From: Dyella terrae
GTDB taxonomy: Bacteria > Pseudomonadota > Gammaproteobacteria > Xanthomonadales > Rhodanobacteraceae
DNA length: 64,000 nucleotides
Direction: 5' to 3'
Assembly (NCBI RefSeq): GCF_022394535.1
Contig: NZ_CP089414.1
Span: 4,712,001 to 4,776,000 of the forward strand
Below, piece after piece: positions 17,014-25,235 of the stretch; position 1 is the first letter of the stretch; the number at the start of each line of letters is the position of its first letter. The notes below the pieces were generated by a model that saw only the letters and a list, made by a program, of their open reading frames with translations, was not told the origin of the DNA and searched no databases. Made by a program: the position numbers and the translations under genes.

Positions 17014-18888
17014 ATGTCCAATCTTCTTAGCATCGGTGCCTCCGGGCTCAACGCCGCACAGGTGGCCTTGACCACCGTGGGCAACAATATCTCCAACGTC
17101 AACACGACGGGCTACAGCCGCCAGACGGTGCTGCAGACGGAGGCCATCACCACGGGCGGCGGGAACTACACCACGGGTAGCGGCGTGAACGTGCAAGCGG
17201 TGCAGCGCGCCTATAGCGACTTCCTGACCTCGGCGCTGTGGACTGCCAACTCCAGCATGCAGGGCGCGACCACCACCAATAGCCTGGCGACGACGCTCAA
17301 CGGCGCGTTGAGTGCCAGCGGCAACCTGCAGGGTGCGCTGGACACGTTCTACGGCGCCTTCAGCACGGTGGCCAATACGCCGGGCGTGGCGTCCAGCCGC
17401 CAGTCGTTGCTGGGCAATGCGGGCCAGATGGTCAGCGTGTTCAACACGCTGGGCCAGCAGTTCGCTGCGCAGCAGAGCCAGGTGAACGCGCAGATCAAGA
17501 CCACCGTCAACAGCATCAACAACGTGTCGAGCAACCTGGCGGACGTCAACGCCAAGATCCATGCGGCAGGCAATAACGTGCCCAACGATCTGCTCGACCA
17601 GCGCGACAATTTGGTGCAGACACTGTCCGGCTACCTTGGCGTATCTGCCTTTACGCAGACCGACGGCACCATCAGCGTGTACGCCTCCAGCGGTCAGGCA
17701 CTGGTGAGCGGTAATCAGTCGTACGCCTTGCAGACCGGCAATAATCAGTACGACGCATCGCGCACCGAAGTGCTCGATAGCACCGGGACCGTGGTCAGCA
17801 GCAAGCTGAGCGGCGGCACGCTGGGCGCGTTGCTGAACTACCGCAGCAATGTGCTGGATGGCGTGCAGAACCAGTTGGGCCAGGCCGCTGTGGCGCTTTC
17901 TACTAGCGTCAACACGCAGCAATCGAAGGGTCTGGATCTCAACGGCAAGCAGGGTGGCGCGATGTTCAGCGTGCCGTCGCCTGCGGTGTTGCCGAGCAAT
18001 CTCAACAAGGGCACGGGGAGCGTATCCGCGAGCATCAGCAACGCATCGCAGCTCACCGGCTCGGATTACGTGCTGAGCTACAACGGCAGCGCGTGGAGCA
18101 TGGCGACCACAAGCGGACAGAACGTGGCGATGACGGCGAATCCGGACGGCACCTATTCCGCCGCTGGCATGACGCTCTCCCTCTCGGGCGCCGCTCAGGC
18201 GGGCGATACCTTCCAGATTCAACCGACACGCCAGGCCTCGACGGGCCTGACGCTGACCATGACCGATCCCAGTGGCATCGCTGCCGCCGCCGCGCTGAAC
18301 GCCAAGGCGGCGACCACCAATACCGGCACCGGCAGTATCGGCTCGGTGACGGTGACTGACCCCACCAACGCGGCGCTGCTCAACGGCGCTACCGTCAGCT
18401 TTCCAACGGGCACCAGCTATCAGGTGACCGACAGCTCGGGCAATGTGCTGTCCAGCGGCAGCTATGCGCCGGGGCAGACCATCAGCGCGAACGGCTGGAG
18501 CGTAACGCCTTCCGGTACGCCGGGCGCCAACGACAAGTTCACCGTCGGTGCGAACACCAATGGCCTCAACGACACCAGCAACGCGCTTGCGCTCGCTGGC
18601 TTGGCGAACGCCAAGGTGTTGAACGGCGGCACGCAGTCGATCATCGATGCCTACGGCACGCTCACCACCTCCATTGGTACGGTGGGCAGTCAGGCGACGA
18701 CCAACCTCACTACGCAGACCAGCCTCTACAACCAGGCCATGTCGGCGCAGCAGAGCGTGTCCGGCGTGAACCTCGATGAGGAGGCTGCCAACATGGTCAA
18801 GTACCAGCAGGCTTACCAGGCCTCCGCGCAGGTGATCTCCACCGCGCAAAGCATCTTCAGCAGCCTGATCTCGGCGATCCAGGCTTAA
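17014..18888 (+). CDS. flgK: Hook-filament junction protein FlgK (HAP1)
   Basis: A 624-residue junction protein. The N-terminus has ALTTVGNNISNVNTTGYSRQ, the HAP1 signature, and the C-terminus VSGVNLDEEAANMVKYQQAY and QASAQVISTAQSIF, the paired helices of D0. The variable middle is Ser/Thr/Ala-rich. It is exported with FlgN as chaperone. The gene starts 18 bp after flgJ and is followed by flgL. Confidence 0.97.
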   Translation: MSNLLSIGASGLNAAQVALTTVGNNISNVNTTGYSRQTVLQTEAITTGGGNYTTGSGVNVQAVQRAYSDFLTSALWTANSSMQGATTTNSLATTLNGALSASGNLQGALDTFYGAFSTVANTPGVASSRQSLLGNAGQMVSVFNTLGQQFAAQQSQVNAQIKTTVNSINNVSSNLADVNAKIHAAGNNVPNDLLDQRDNLVQTLSGYLGVSAFTQTDGTISVYASSGQALVSGNQSYALQTGNNQYDASRTEVLDSTGTVVSSKLSGGTLGALLNYRSNVLDGVQNQLGQAAVALSTSVNTQQSKGLDLNGKQGGAMFSVPSPAVLPSNLNKGTGSVSASISNASQLTGSDYVLSYNGSAWSMATTSGQNVAMTANPDGTYSAAGMTLSLSGAAQAGDTFQIQPTRQASTGLTLTMTDPSGIAAAAALNAKAATTNTGTGSIGSVTVTDPTNAALLNGATVSFPTGTSYQVTDSSGNVLSSGSYAPGQTISANGWSVTPSGTPGANDKFTVGANTNGLNDTSNALALAGLANAKVLNGGTQSIIDAYGTLTTSIGTVGSQATTNLTTQTSLYNQAMSAQQSVSGVNLDEEAANMVKYQQAYQASAQVISTAQSIFSSLISAIQA

Positions 18889-18908
18889 GCAAGGAACGGG
18901 CTACGACC

Positions 18909-20135
18909 ATGCGTCTCTCAACCAGTTGGATGTACCAGCAGTCGCTCAACACCATGATCAGCCAGCAGAGCGCGCTGGCGGCGACCCAGAATCAGGTGTC
19001 CACGGGCAATCGCATCAACGTGGCATCCGACGATCCGTCGGGCGCTGGCCAGGTGGTCAGCCTTAATCACGTTATCGCGGCGAATACGCAGTATTCGAGC
19101 ACCATCGATTCGGCGACCACGCGCCTCAATACCGAGGCGAGCACGCTGAGCTCGGTGAACAGCGTGCTCGACAACGCGCGTACGCTGGCCTTGCAGGCAG
19201 TGAACGGCACGCTGTCGGCCTCTGACCGCCAGAGCGTCGCCAGCCAGCTCAGCCAGATCCACGACCAGCTCGTGCAGTTGGCCAATACCACCGACAGCAA
19301 CGGCAATGCGCTGTTCGCCGGCACCAGCACGACGAAGACGCCGTTTCAGGCGGGCGTCAATGGTGCGGTGACCTACGGCGGCAACGATGGCCAGCAACTT
19401 TCGGCGGTGGGTTCGGGCATGCAGGTGGCGACTAGCGATCCGGGCTCGGGGCTGTTCATGAACATTCCCAACGGCAACGGCTCGTTCGAAGCCAGCGCGG
19501 GTGGCGCCAACACCGGCACGCTGATCGTGGGCACCAATAGCGTCACCGATCAGTCGGCATGGAACAGCACCAAAGCCGCCAGTGGCGGTGGTTACACCAT
19601 CACCTTCGGCACGGGCGGTACGTGGACGGCGACCAATGCCAACGGCAGCGCCGTGCTCGATAGCAGCGGCAACCCGGTGGGCGGCACCTATACGGATGGT
19701 GGCTCGATCAGCTTCAACGGCATGAACATCGCCATGAGCGGTACGCCCGCAGCGGGCGACACGGTGTCGGTGAGCACGGGCGGGCAGCAGGACATCTTCA
19801 GCACACTCAACAACATGATCAGCGCGCTGCAGAGCGGTTCGAGCGATACGCAGCTCACCAACGTGATGAGCCGGCAGATCGAATCCATCGACCAGGCACA
19901 GTCGGCGATCAGTTCGGTGCAGGTGTCCATCGGCGGCCGCTTGAACACGCTGCAACAGCAGCAGGGCGCGTACCAGGATCTCAACGTCACCTACCAGTCT
20001 GCCCTGTCGGACGTGCAGGGTGCGGATGCGTACACCGCGATCAGCAATCTGTCGCTGCAGCAGACGGCGTTGCAGGCGTCGCAGCAGATGTTTGCGCAGG
20101 TGAAATCGATGAGCCTGTTCAACTATCTGAAGTAA
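18909..20135 (+). CDS. flgL: Hook-filament junction protein FlgL (HAP3)
   Basis: A 408-residue flagellin-family junction protein. The N-terminus MRLSTSWMYQQSLNTMISQQ and TGNRINVASDDPSGAGQVVS and the C-terminal ISNLSLQQTALQASQQMFAQ with FNYLK match FlgL. It forms the second junction layer between FlgK and FliC. Last gene of the flgB-L run; 270 bp separate it from fliC, without a clear terminator. Confidence 0.96.
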   Translation: MRLSTSWMYQQSLNTMISQQSALAATQNQVSTGNRINVASDDPSGAGQVVSLNHVIAANTQYSSTIDSATTRLNTEASTLSSVNSVLDNARTLALQAVNGTLSASDRQSVASQLSQIHDQLVQLANTTDSNGNALFAGTSTTKTPFQAGVNGAVTYGGNDGQQLSAVGSGMQVATSDPGSGLFMNIPNGNGSFEASAGGANTGTLIVGTNSVTDQSAWNSTKAASGGGYTITFGTGGTWTATNANGSAVLDSSGNPVGGTYTDGGSISFNGMNIAMSGTPAAGDTVSVSTGGQQDIFSTLNNMISALQSGSSDTQLTNVMSRQIESIDQAQSAISSVQVSIGGRLNTLQQQQGAYQDLNVTYQSALSDVQGADAYTAISNLSLQQTALQASQQMFAQVKSMSLFNYLK

Positions 20136-20282
20136 TGGCACGCGGAACACAAGACCGACGCCCCTAAGGCGCGATGACGAGAGGAGGTTCTTACGCAAGG
20201 TTGACGGTGGTGATGGGCCGGTCGGGAAGGGGCGAAAACCCTTGTCCAGTGCGCTCCATCACGAATTGGCGGGAGAGGCGGC

Positions 20283-20309
20283 TCAAGTAATTTCTTGACG
20301 GGCCGAAAA
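20283..20309 (+). promoter_or_regulatory. Sigma-28 promoter of fliC
   Basis: TCAAGTAA, 11 bases, GCCGAAAA. One base in the -10 box differs from GCCGATAA. It lies 96 bp upstream of the flagellin ATG, which implies a leader of roughly 85-90 nt. A GTAGGAG RBS precedes the ATG. Confidence 0.8.
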
Positions 20310-20405
20310 GCTCCCTGAGGCGGATGGCATCCCACGTATGGAACCTGGCCGCCGGCAAGAACAACGCCAATCCAAACCGATCATCGGTTACGTAGGAGAA
20401 ATCCA

Positions 20406-21809
20406 ATGTCTCTCGTTATCAACACCAATATTTCGTCGCTGAACGCGCAGAACAACCTGACCAAGTCGCAGAGCGCCCTGTCCCAGGCCACGCAGCGTCT
20501 GTCGTCGGGCATGAAGATCAACAGCGCCGCCGACAACGCCGCCGGCTTCGCGATCTCCCAGCGCTACACCACGCAGATCGGCGGCCTGCAGCAGGCCAGC
20601 TCCAACGCCAGCGACGCCATCAACCTGGCGCAGACTGCCGGTTCGGCCCTGGACCAGGTCACCGCCAACCTGCAGGCCATTCGCGACCTGGCCGTGCAGT
20701 CGGCCAACGGCACCTACACCTCCGCTGACCGTTCCTCGATCGACCAGGAAGTGCAGCAGCGCCTGGCGGAAATCACCCGTATCGCCAACCAGACCACGTT
20801 CAACGGTTCGAACGTGCTGGACGGCTCCATGAAGACCAAGAGCTTCCAGATCGGCGCCAACGTCGGCCAGACCATCAGCGTGAGCCTCGGCACCAGCGTG
20901 AAGTCGAGCGCCATGGGTCAGGTTTCCGAAGTGACCTCGGGCGACATCGGCACCATCACGCTGAAGGCCGGTGATCTGACCGTCGGCGCAGGCGCGGTGG
21001 CCGCAGGTACCTACAACTCCACCACGTTGGCTGCGGCCATCCAGACCGCCGGCGGCGCCGGTGTGACGGCAACCGTCAGCGCGAGTGGCGAAATCAACAT
21101 CGCCAACTCCGGTGCAACGGCTCTGGCCGTTGGTGGCGCCCAGGCGAGCGCGCTGGGCATGCCGACCACCGTGGCTGCTGCGGGCAATGCCACCACCACG
21201 GGCGTTGTCGGTGGCCTGACCGGCCTGCCGAGCCTGGCTGGCGAAGGCTTCAGCATCAACGGTACGTCGATCGACCTCAGCGGCGCCAAGAGCCTGCAGG
21301 ACGTGTCCGACGCGATCAATGCGGCTGGCATCACCGGTGTCACCGCAGCGGTGAACGGTGCGGGCAATGGCGTCAACTTCTACTCGGCGGGCGCACTGAA
21401 GATCGCTGACACGGGCGGCAACATCATCGGTGCCAATGCCAAGGACGTGAACGCGGGTGCGACCTACACGGTGGGCAGCACGGCCTCCTCCGGTGGTTCG
21501 CTGTCCGGTGGCAACGTGCAGTCGGTGGACTCGGCCAACGACCTGATCTCCCGCGTCGACGTGGCGCTGAAGACGGTCAGCGATTTCGCCGCCCAGCTGG
21601 GTGCCGTGCAGAACCGTTTCCAGTCGACCATCTCCACGGTGGCGGCGCAGACGACCAACCTGCAGGCTTCTCAGTCGACCATCCGCGACGCTGACTTCGC
21701 GGCGGAGACGGCCAACCTCAGCAAGGCGAGTGTGCTGCAGCAGGCGGGCATCTCGGTGTTGGCCCAGGCCAACTCCAACCCGCAGCAGGTGCTGAAGCTG
21801 TTGCAGTAA
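20406..21809 (+). CDS. fliC: Flagellin FliC
   Basis: A 467-residue filament subunit. The conserved N-terminal MSLVINTNISSLNAQNNLTK and RLSSGMKINSAADNAAGFAI and C-terminal STIRDADFAAETANLSKASV and AQANSNPQQVLKLLQ form the D0/D1 core and TLR5-like region; the Ala/Gly/Thr-rich centre is the variable surface domain. A single flagellin gene is present here, preceded by a sigma-28 promoter and followed by a hairpin terminator. Confidence 0.98.
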   Translation: MSLVINTNISSLNAQNNLTKSQSALSQATQRLSSGMKINSAADNAAGFAISQRYTTQIGGLQQASSNASDAINLAQTAGSALDQVTANLQAIRDLAVQSANGTYTSADRSSIDQEVQQRLAEITRIANQTTFNGSNVLDGSMKTKSFQIGANVGQTISVSLGTSVKSSAMGQVSEVTSGDIGTITLKAGDLTVGAGAVAAGTYNSTTLAAAIQTAGGAGVTATVSASGEINIANSGATALAVGGAQASALGMPTTVAAAGNATTTGVVGGLTGLPSLAGEGFSINGTSIDLSGAKSLQDVSDAINAAGITGVTAAVNGAGNGVNFYSAGALKIADTGGNIIGANAKDVNAGATYTVGSTASSGGSLSGGNVQSVDSANDLISRVDVALKTVSDFAAQLGAVQNRFQSTISTVAAQTTNLQASQSTIRDADFAAETANLSKASVLQQAGISVLAQANSNPQQVLKLLQ

Positions 21810-21822
21810 CGGACGCAGGCCA

Positions 21823-21848
21823 GGACGCGACTCTCCCGGGTCGCGTCC
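21823..21848 (+). terminator. Hairpin after fliC
   Basis: GGACGCGAC, an 8-base loop, GTCGCGTCC: a perfect 9-bp GC-rich stem 14 bp after the flagellin stop, followed by a short TTTTA at 21861. It probably limits read-through into fliD. Confidence 0.6.
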
Positions 21849-21907
21849 GCATGCGGCCAGTTTTATCACTCGGCGGGTTGCCTCTCGCAGCCCGCCCGGT
21901 GTTTCGG

Positions 21908-21953
21908 GAGCTTCCGGCAAAGCCTTCGCGAGCGAAGGTTTTGCCGGGGGCTC
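21908..21953 (+). other. Long hairpin in the fliD leader
   Basis: GAGC, CCGGCAAA and CCTTCG pair with CGAAGG, TTTGCCGG and GCTC around a CGAG loop, with only a G-T pair and TT/GG bulges. It lies 52 bp before the fliD ATG and is not followed by a T run, so it may be an mRNA-stabilising or control structure as well as a second terminator. Confidence 0.6.
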
Positions 21954-22004
21954 GAATCTTCCCGCCACGGCGGGGCAACTTCGGGAAACTGACAGGGCAG
22001 CGCG

Positions 22005-23528
22005 ATGACCACCACCAGCAGCACTAGCGGCAGCAGCCTGAGCTCTCTGCTCAACCAGTTGGGCACGAGCACGAATTCGGGCAGCGGCACGTCCGGTACC
22101 TCCAGCGGCAGTTCCACTAGCGGCAGTTCCACCAGTGGCACGTCGTCGAGCAGCAGCTCCGGCAGCTCCACCATCAGCTCGGCAGGTCTCGCTTCGGGTC
22201 TGGACGTCAACGCGATCGTCACCGCGCTGGTGAATGCGCGCAAGGCGGCCTCGCAGCAGCAGATCACCACGCGCACCACGCAGACCAACAGCCTGCTGAC
22301 CGGCCTGTCCTCACTGAATTCAGCGCTGGGCGGCATCCAGACGGCGCTGGCCACGCTGACCTCGGTCAACACCTTCAGCAGCTACAACGCCACGCTGACG
22401 GCGCAAGGTTCCAGCAGCAGCGTCGGCACCGCGAGCACCATGTCGAGCGCCCACCCGGGCTCCTACACCATCGCGGTGAGCCAGCTTGCCACGGCGCAGA
22501 AGCGCGCGAGCAGCGCGGTGGCCTCGGGCACGGCGGTGGGGCAGGGCACGCTGAGCATCACGATCGGTTCCAACACGATGAACGTGGCGGTATCCGCCAC
22601 CAATACGCTGTCGGATATCGCCACCGCGATCAACGGCTCGTCGACCAATCCGGGCGTGACCGCGACCATCGTCAATGGCGTGAACGGCCAGCAGCTAATG
22701 CTGAGCTCAAGCAAGACGGGCGTGGCCAATGGCTTCACCGTTTCCGCCAATGCCACCAGCAGCGCCGGTCTTACCAGTCTCGCGACCACGCTGAACACCG
22801 CGGGCAGCAACGAGGCGCAGGACGCCAAGCTCACTGTGGATGGCATTGCCGTCTCCAGTGCGACCAACACCGTCACCGGCATGATGGACGGTGTCACGCT
22901 CAACCTCACCGGTACCGGCACCAACACGCTGACGGTGGCGCAGGACAACACGGCGGCGACCAACGCCATCCAGGGCCTGGTCGACGCCTACAACAGCTAC
23001 GCCAGCACGGTGTCTTCGCTGTCCAGCTACGACACCAGCAGCGGCACAGCGGGTGCGTTGCTGGGCGACACCACGCTCACCTCGGTGCAGCGCGGCATCG
23101 CTTCCGTGCTGAGTGGCGCGGTGAAGGGCAACAGCATCGGTACGCTGGCCAACCTGGGCATCACGCGCAACCCCGACGGCACACTGAACTTCGACACCGG
23201 CAAGCTCGCCACGGCGTTCCAGAACAACCCGTCGGCGGTGAAGAACCTCTTCGTCGGCGCCAACGGCTACGCAACCAATCTCAGCACCACGATCAGCGCG
23301 TACACCGCCACGGGCGGCATCATCAGTACGCGGATGAACAGCCTCAACAACACGCTGACGCAGCTGAGCACGCAGCAGACCGCGCTGAACAATCGCATGG
23401 CGACCTATCAGACGCAGTTGCAACAGCAGTACACGGCGTTGGACACGCTGATGTCCTCGCTCAACAACACCAGCTCGTACCTGACCACGGCGTTGGCACA
23501 GCTGAACAATTCCAGCTCGAAGAACTGA
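22005..23528 (+). CDS. fliD: Filament cap protein FliD (HAP2)
   Basis: A 507-residue cap that folds flagellin at the filament tip. The conserved start of FliD, AGLASGLDVNAIVTALVNA, appears only at about residue 60. Before it lies an unusual leader made almost wholly of Ser, Thr and Gly with repeated SGSS/STSGT units. The C-terminus TQLSTQQTALNNRMATYQTQ and QYTALDTLMSSLN is the usual coiled region. The start at 22005 has a CAGGGCAG-type upstream region; a start after the leader has no ATG. Confidence 0.94.
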   Translation: MTTTSSTSGSSLSSLLNQLGTSTNSGSGTSGTSSGSSTSGSSTSGTSSSSSSGSSTISSAGLASGLDVNAIVTALVNARKAASQQQITTRTTQTNSLLTGLSSLNSALGGIQTALATLTSVNTFSSYNATLTAQGSSSSVGTASTMSSAHPGSYTIAVSQLATAQKRASSAVASGTAVGQGTLSITIGSNTMNVAVSATNTLSDIATAINGSSTNPGVTATIVNGVNGQQLMLSSSKTGVANGFTVSANATSSAGLTSLATTLNTAGSNEAQDAKLTVDGIAVSSATNTVTGMMDGVTLNLTGTGTNTLTVAQDNTAATNAIQGLVDAYNSYASTVSSLSSYDTSSGTAGALLGDTTLTSVQRGIASVLSGAVKGNSIGTLANLGITRNPDGTLNFDTGKLATAFQNNPSAVKNLFVGANGYATNLSTTISAYTATGGIISTRMNSLNNTLTQLSTQQTALNNRMATYQTQLQQQYTALDTLMSSLNNTSSYLTTALAQLNNSSSKN

Positions 23529-23544
23529 ACGCGGGGAAGCGATC

Positions 23545-23976
23545 ATGACCTACGGCTATATGCGCAACGCCAGTGCGCTCTATCAGGACACCAGTGCGCG
23601 CGGCAGCGTGGAAGGCGCCGATCGTCACCAACTGACCGGCATGCTGTTCGACGGCGTGATCGACCGCATCACCCAGGCTCGCGGCGCCATCCGGCGTGGC
23701 GACGTGCCGGCCAAAGGCACGCACTTCGGCCGCGCGCACGCCATCATCGGCGAACTGCGCGGCAGCCTCGACCACGAGCAGGGCGGCCCTTTGGCGGGGC
23801 GGTTGGATGCGCTTTACGACTATGTCAGCCGTCGCCTGTTGCATGCCCAGCTCAACAATGACGAGCGGGCCATCGACGAAGTAGTGGATCTGCTTACGCC
23901 GGTGCGCGATGCCTGGCGCCAGATCCGCGACGATTTTCTGGCAGCGCAAAGCCGCGCGCCCAGCGTGGCGGCCTGA
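23545..23976 (+). CDS. fliS: Flagellin export chaperone FliS
   Basis: A 143-residue helical chaperone that keeps cytoplasmic flagellin unpolymerised. Visible FliS features are the YQDTSARGSVEGADRHQLTG region, MLFDGVIDRITQARGAIRRG, AHAIIGELRGSLDHEQGGPL and LYDYVSRRLLHAQLNNDERA. It follows fliD by 16 bp and precedes fliT. Confidence 0.95.
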   Translation: MTYGYMRNASALYQDTSARGSVEGADRHQLTGMLFDGVIDRITQARGAIRRGDVPAKGTHFGRAHAIIGELRGSLDHEQGGPLAGRLDALYDYVSRRLLHAQLNNDERAIDEVVDLLTPVRDAWRQIRDDFLAAQSRAPSVAA

Positions 23977-23978
23977 TC

Positions 23979-24272
23979 ATGGTGGACGCCGTGCACGCGA
24001 CCCTGCTGGCTATGAGCGAACGCATGCTGGCCGCCGCCCGTGGGGATGACTGGGAGGCCGTAGCAATCCTCGAAGCCGAACGTAGCCAGCAGATCGCCTT
24101 GCTCTCCACCACGGAGTCCGAGGTGTTGCCGTTGTTCAAGACGCTGCTGGCCCACACCGAAGAAGTGCGCGAGCTGGCCCGGGGTCAGCGCGATCGCCTG
24201 GGTGCCGATCTTCAGGAACATCAGCATCGCCATCGCGCACTCAGCGCGTACCTGCACGCGGGCCACGAGTAA
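23979..24272 (+). CDS. fliT: FliT-like flagellar chaperone
   Basis: A 97-residue all-helical protein starting 2 bp after the fliS stop. EAVAILEAERSQQIALLSTT and a charged C-terminal helix (RELARGQRDRLGADLQEHQH) fit FliT, which binds FliD and, in enterics, a transcription regulator. Sequence similarity in this family is low, so the call rests mainly on size, helical pattern and position after fliS. Confidence 0.75.
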   Translation: MVDAVHATLLAMSERMLAAARGDDWEAVAILEAERSQQIALLSTTESEVLPLFKTLLAHTEEVRELARGQRDRLGADLQEHQHRHRALSAYLHAGHE

Positions 24273-24343
24273 GCGCGGCAGCGTGGTGGAAGCGCGCATA
24301 ATCCCGGGCGGCCGCGATCCGGACGGCCAGTGACGAGGGCATC

Positions 24344-24902
24344 ATGCAAGACGCTTCCTGGCAGGCATTCTCCGAACGGGTCACCTACGACGACGGCCTT
24401 CACGTCAGCTGCACCGCGCTGGCCGAACTTCCCGGCGACCTGCAGCGCGCTGCCATGCGCGACCGCAATCTCAGCGTGCTGGGCACTCTGGCCGTCTTCA
24501 GTGAACGTCGCAGCGAGCCAGCGGACGAAGAGAATCCCCTCGCGCAGGACATGCAGCGGCTCGACAGCAAGCTGAACGTGCTGATGGCCATGCTGGATCA
24601 GCTTCTCCAGCAAAAGGCCGAATTGCCCCCCCCGTGCCCGTGTCAGCTTTAACGCGATCGGCGCGTTATTGCCCCTATCGATCTGGCCTGCAGGGCAAGA
24701 CCGCACGATGGTGCGGCTGCACTTCGATGGATGCCTGGCATTGCCGCTCGAACTGGTGGCCCGACACGCACAAGAGTGTGATGAGCATCACATTTTTGCC
24801 GTGTTTGAGGCCATGGACGAGGCCACATGTGACGCGATTGAGCGGCTGGTGTTCCGCCATCATCGACGTAAAGTGGCAGAGCGCCGACAGACGGCCTTCT
24901 AG
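24344..24902 (+). pseudogene. PilZ-like domain protein, frameshifted as given
   Basis: The first part (MQDASWQAFSERVTYDDGLH, then DMQRLDSKLNVLMAMLDQLL) and a second part (RARVSFNAIGALLPLSIWPA, RLHFDGCLALPLELVARHAQ) are separated by a C8 run at 24626-24633. In the given frame the protein stops at 24652. Removing one C joins them into 185 residues ending RKVAERRQTAF. This matches the atypical PilZ proteins of xanthomonads, which lie next to fliS/fliT or fleQ and affect motility. The RARVSF position is where c-di-GMP binders have RxxxR, and here the motif is incomplete, so ligand binding is doubtful. Confidence 0.75.
24777..24792. promoter_or_regulatory. CRP/Clp-type binding site within pilZ 3' end
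   Basis: TGTGATGAGCATCACA is a perfect TGTGA-N6-TCACA palindrome. It lies 459 bp upstream of the fleQ ATG, inside the PilZ coding region. Xanthomonads use a CRP-like protein (Clp) with this specificity to regulate motility genes. Confidence 0.6.
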
Positions 24903-24928
24903 AGCCTCGATCGGGATCACAGATCAAA

Positions 24929-24944
24929 TGTGATCGATATCACG
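24929..24944. promoter_or_regulatory. CRP/Clp-type binding site upstream of fleQ
   Basis: TGTGATCGATATCACG matches TGTGA-N6-TCACA in nine of ten positions. A second overlapping palindrome, GATCACA-N7-TGTGATC (24915-24935), shares its left half. It is 292 bp before the fleQ ATG, in the 333-bp pilZ-fleQ gap, where I see no other gene or clear sigma-54/sigma-28 promoter. Confidence 0.6.
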
Positions 24945-25235
24945 CTACTGAAACCCGACACGAAAGTTCTTTGACGCACATCTCGAACAGGTGCCGCACA
25001 GGGTCACCTTCCCGAGTATTGCGTAGCGTCATTTTTCCCTAGTGGATTCAGTGGTCTGTGGCCCATCGCTGGGAAGCTTCCTGGCGATGTTCAGCCAAGG
25101 TGACGCTCACCGGCAGTCGCACGTTGCAAGTTCGTGTCGAAAATTCATGCCGACTGGCCCTCTTCTTGCTCCTCCCTCCTCGCGGACGCCGACGGAATGT
25201 CGTCACGCACGAAGGTGCAATCCAGGGGGTCACCA

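Noticed and set aside
16417..18849. An 810-codon open frame on the minus strand opposite flgJ and flgK
   Set aside because: Shadow of GC-rich coding sequence; the composition (His/Arg/Gly rich) shows no family features and both overlapped genes are well conserved.
22030..22180. Possible CRISPR or satellite array in the repeated Ser/Gly/Thr codons of fliD
   Set aside because: Units are short, imperfect and in frame; this is a low-complexity peptide.
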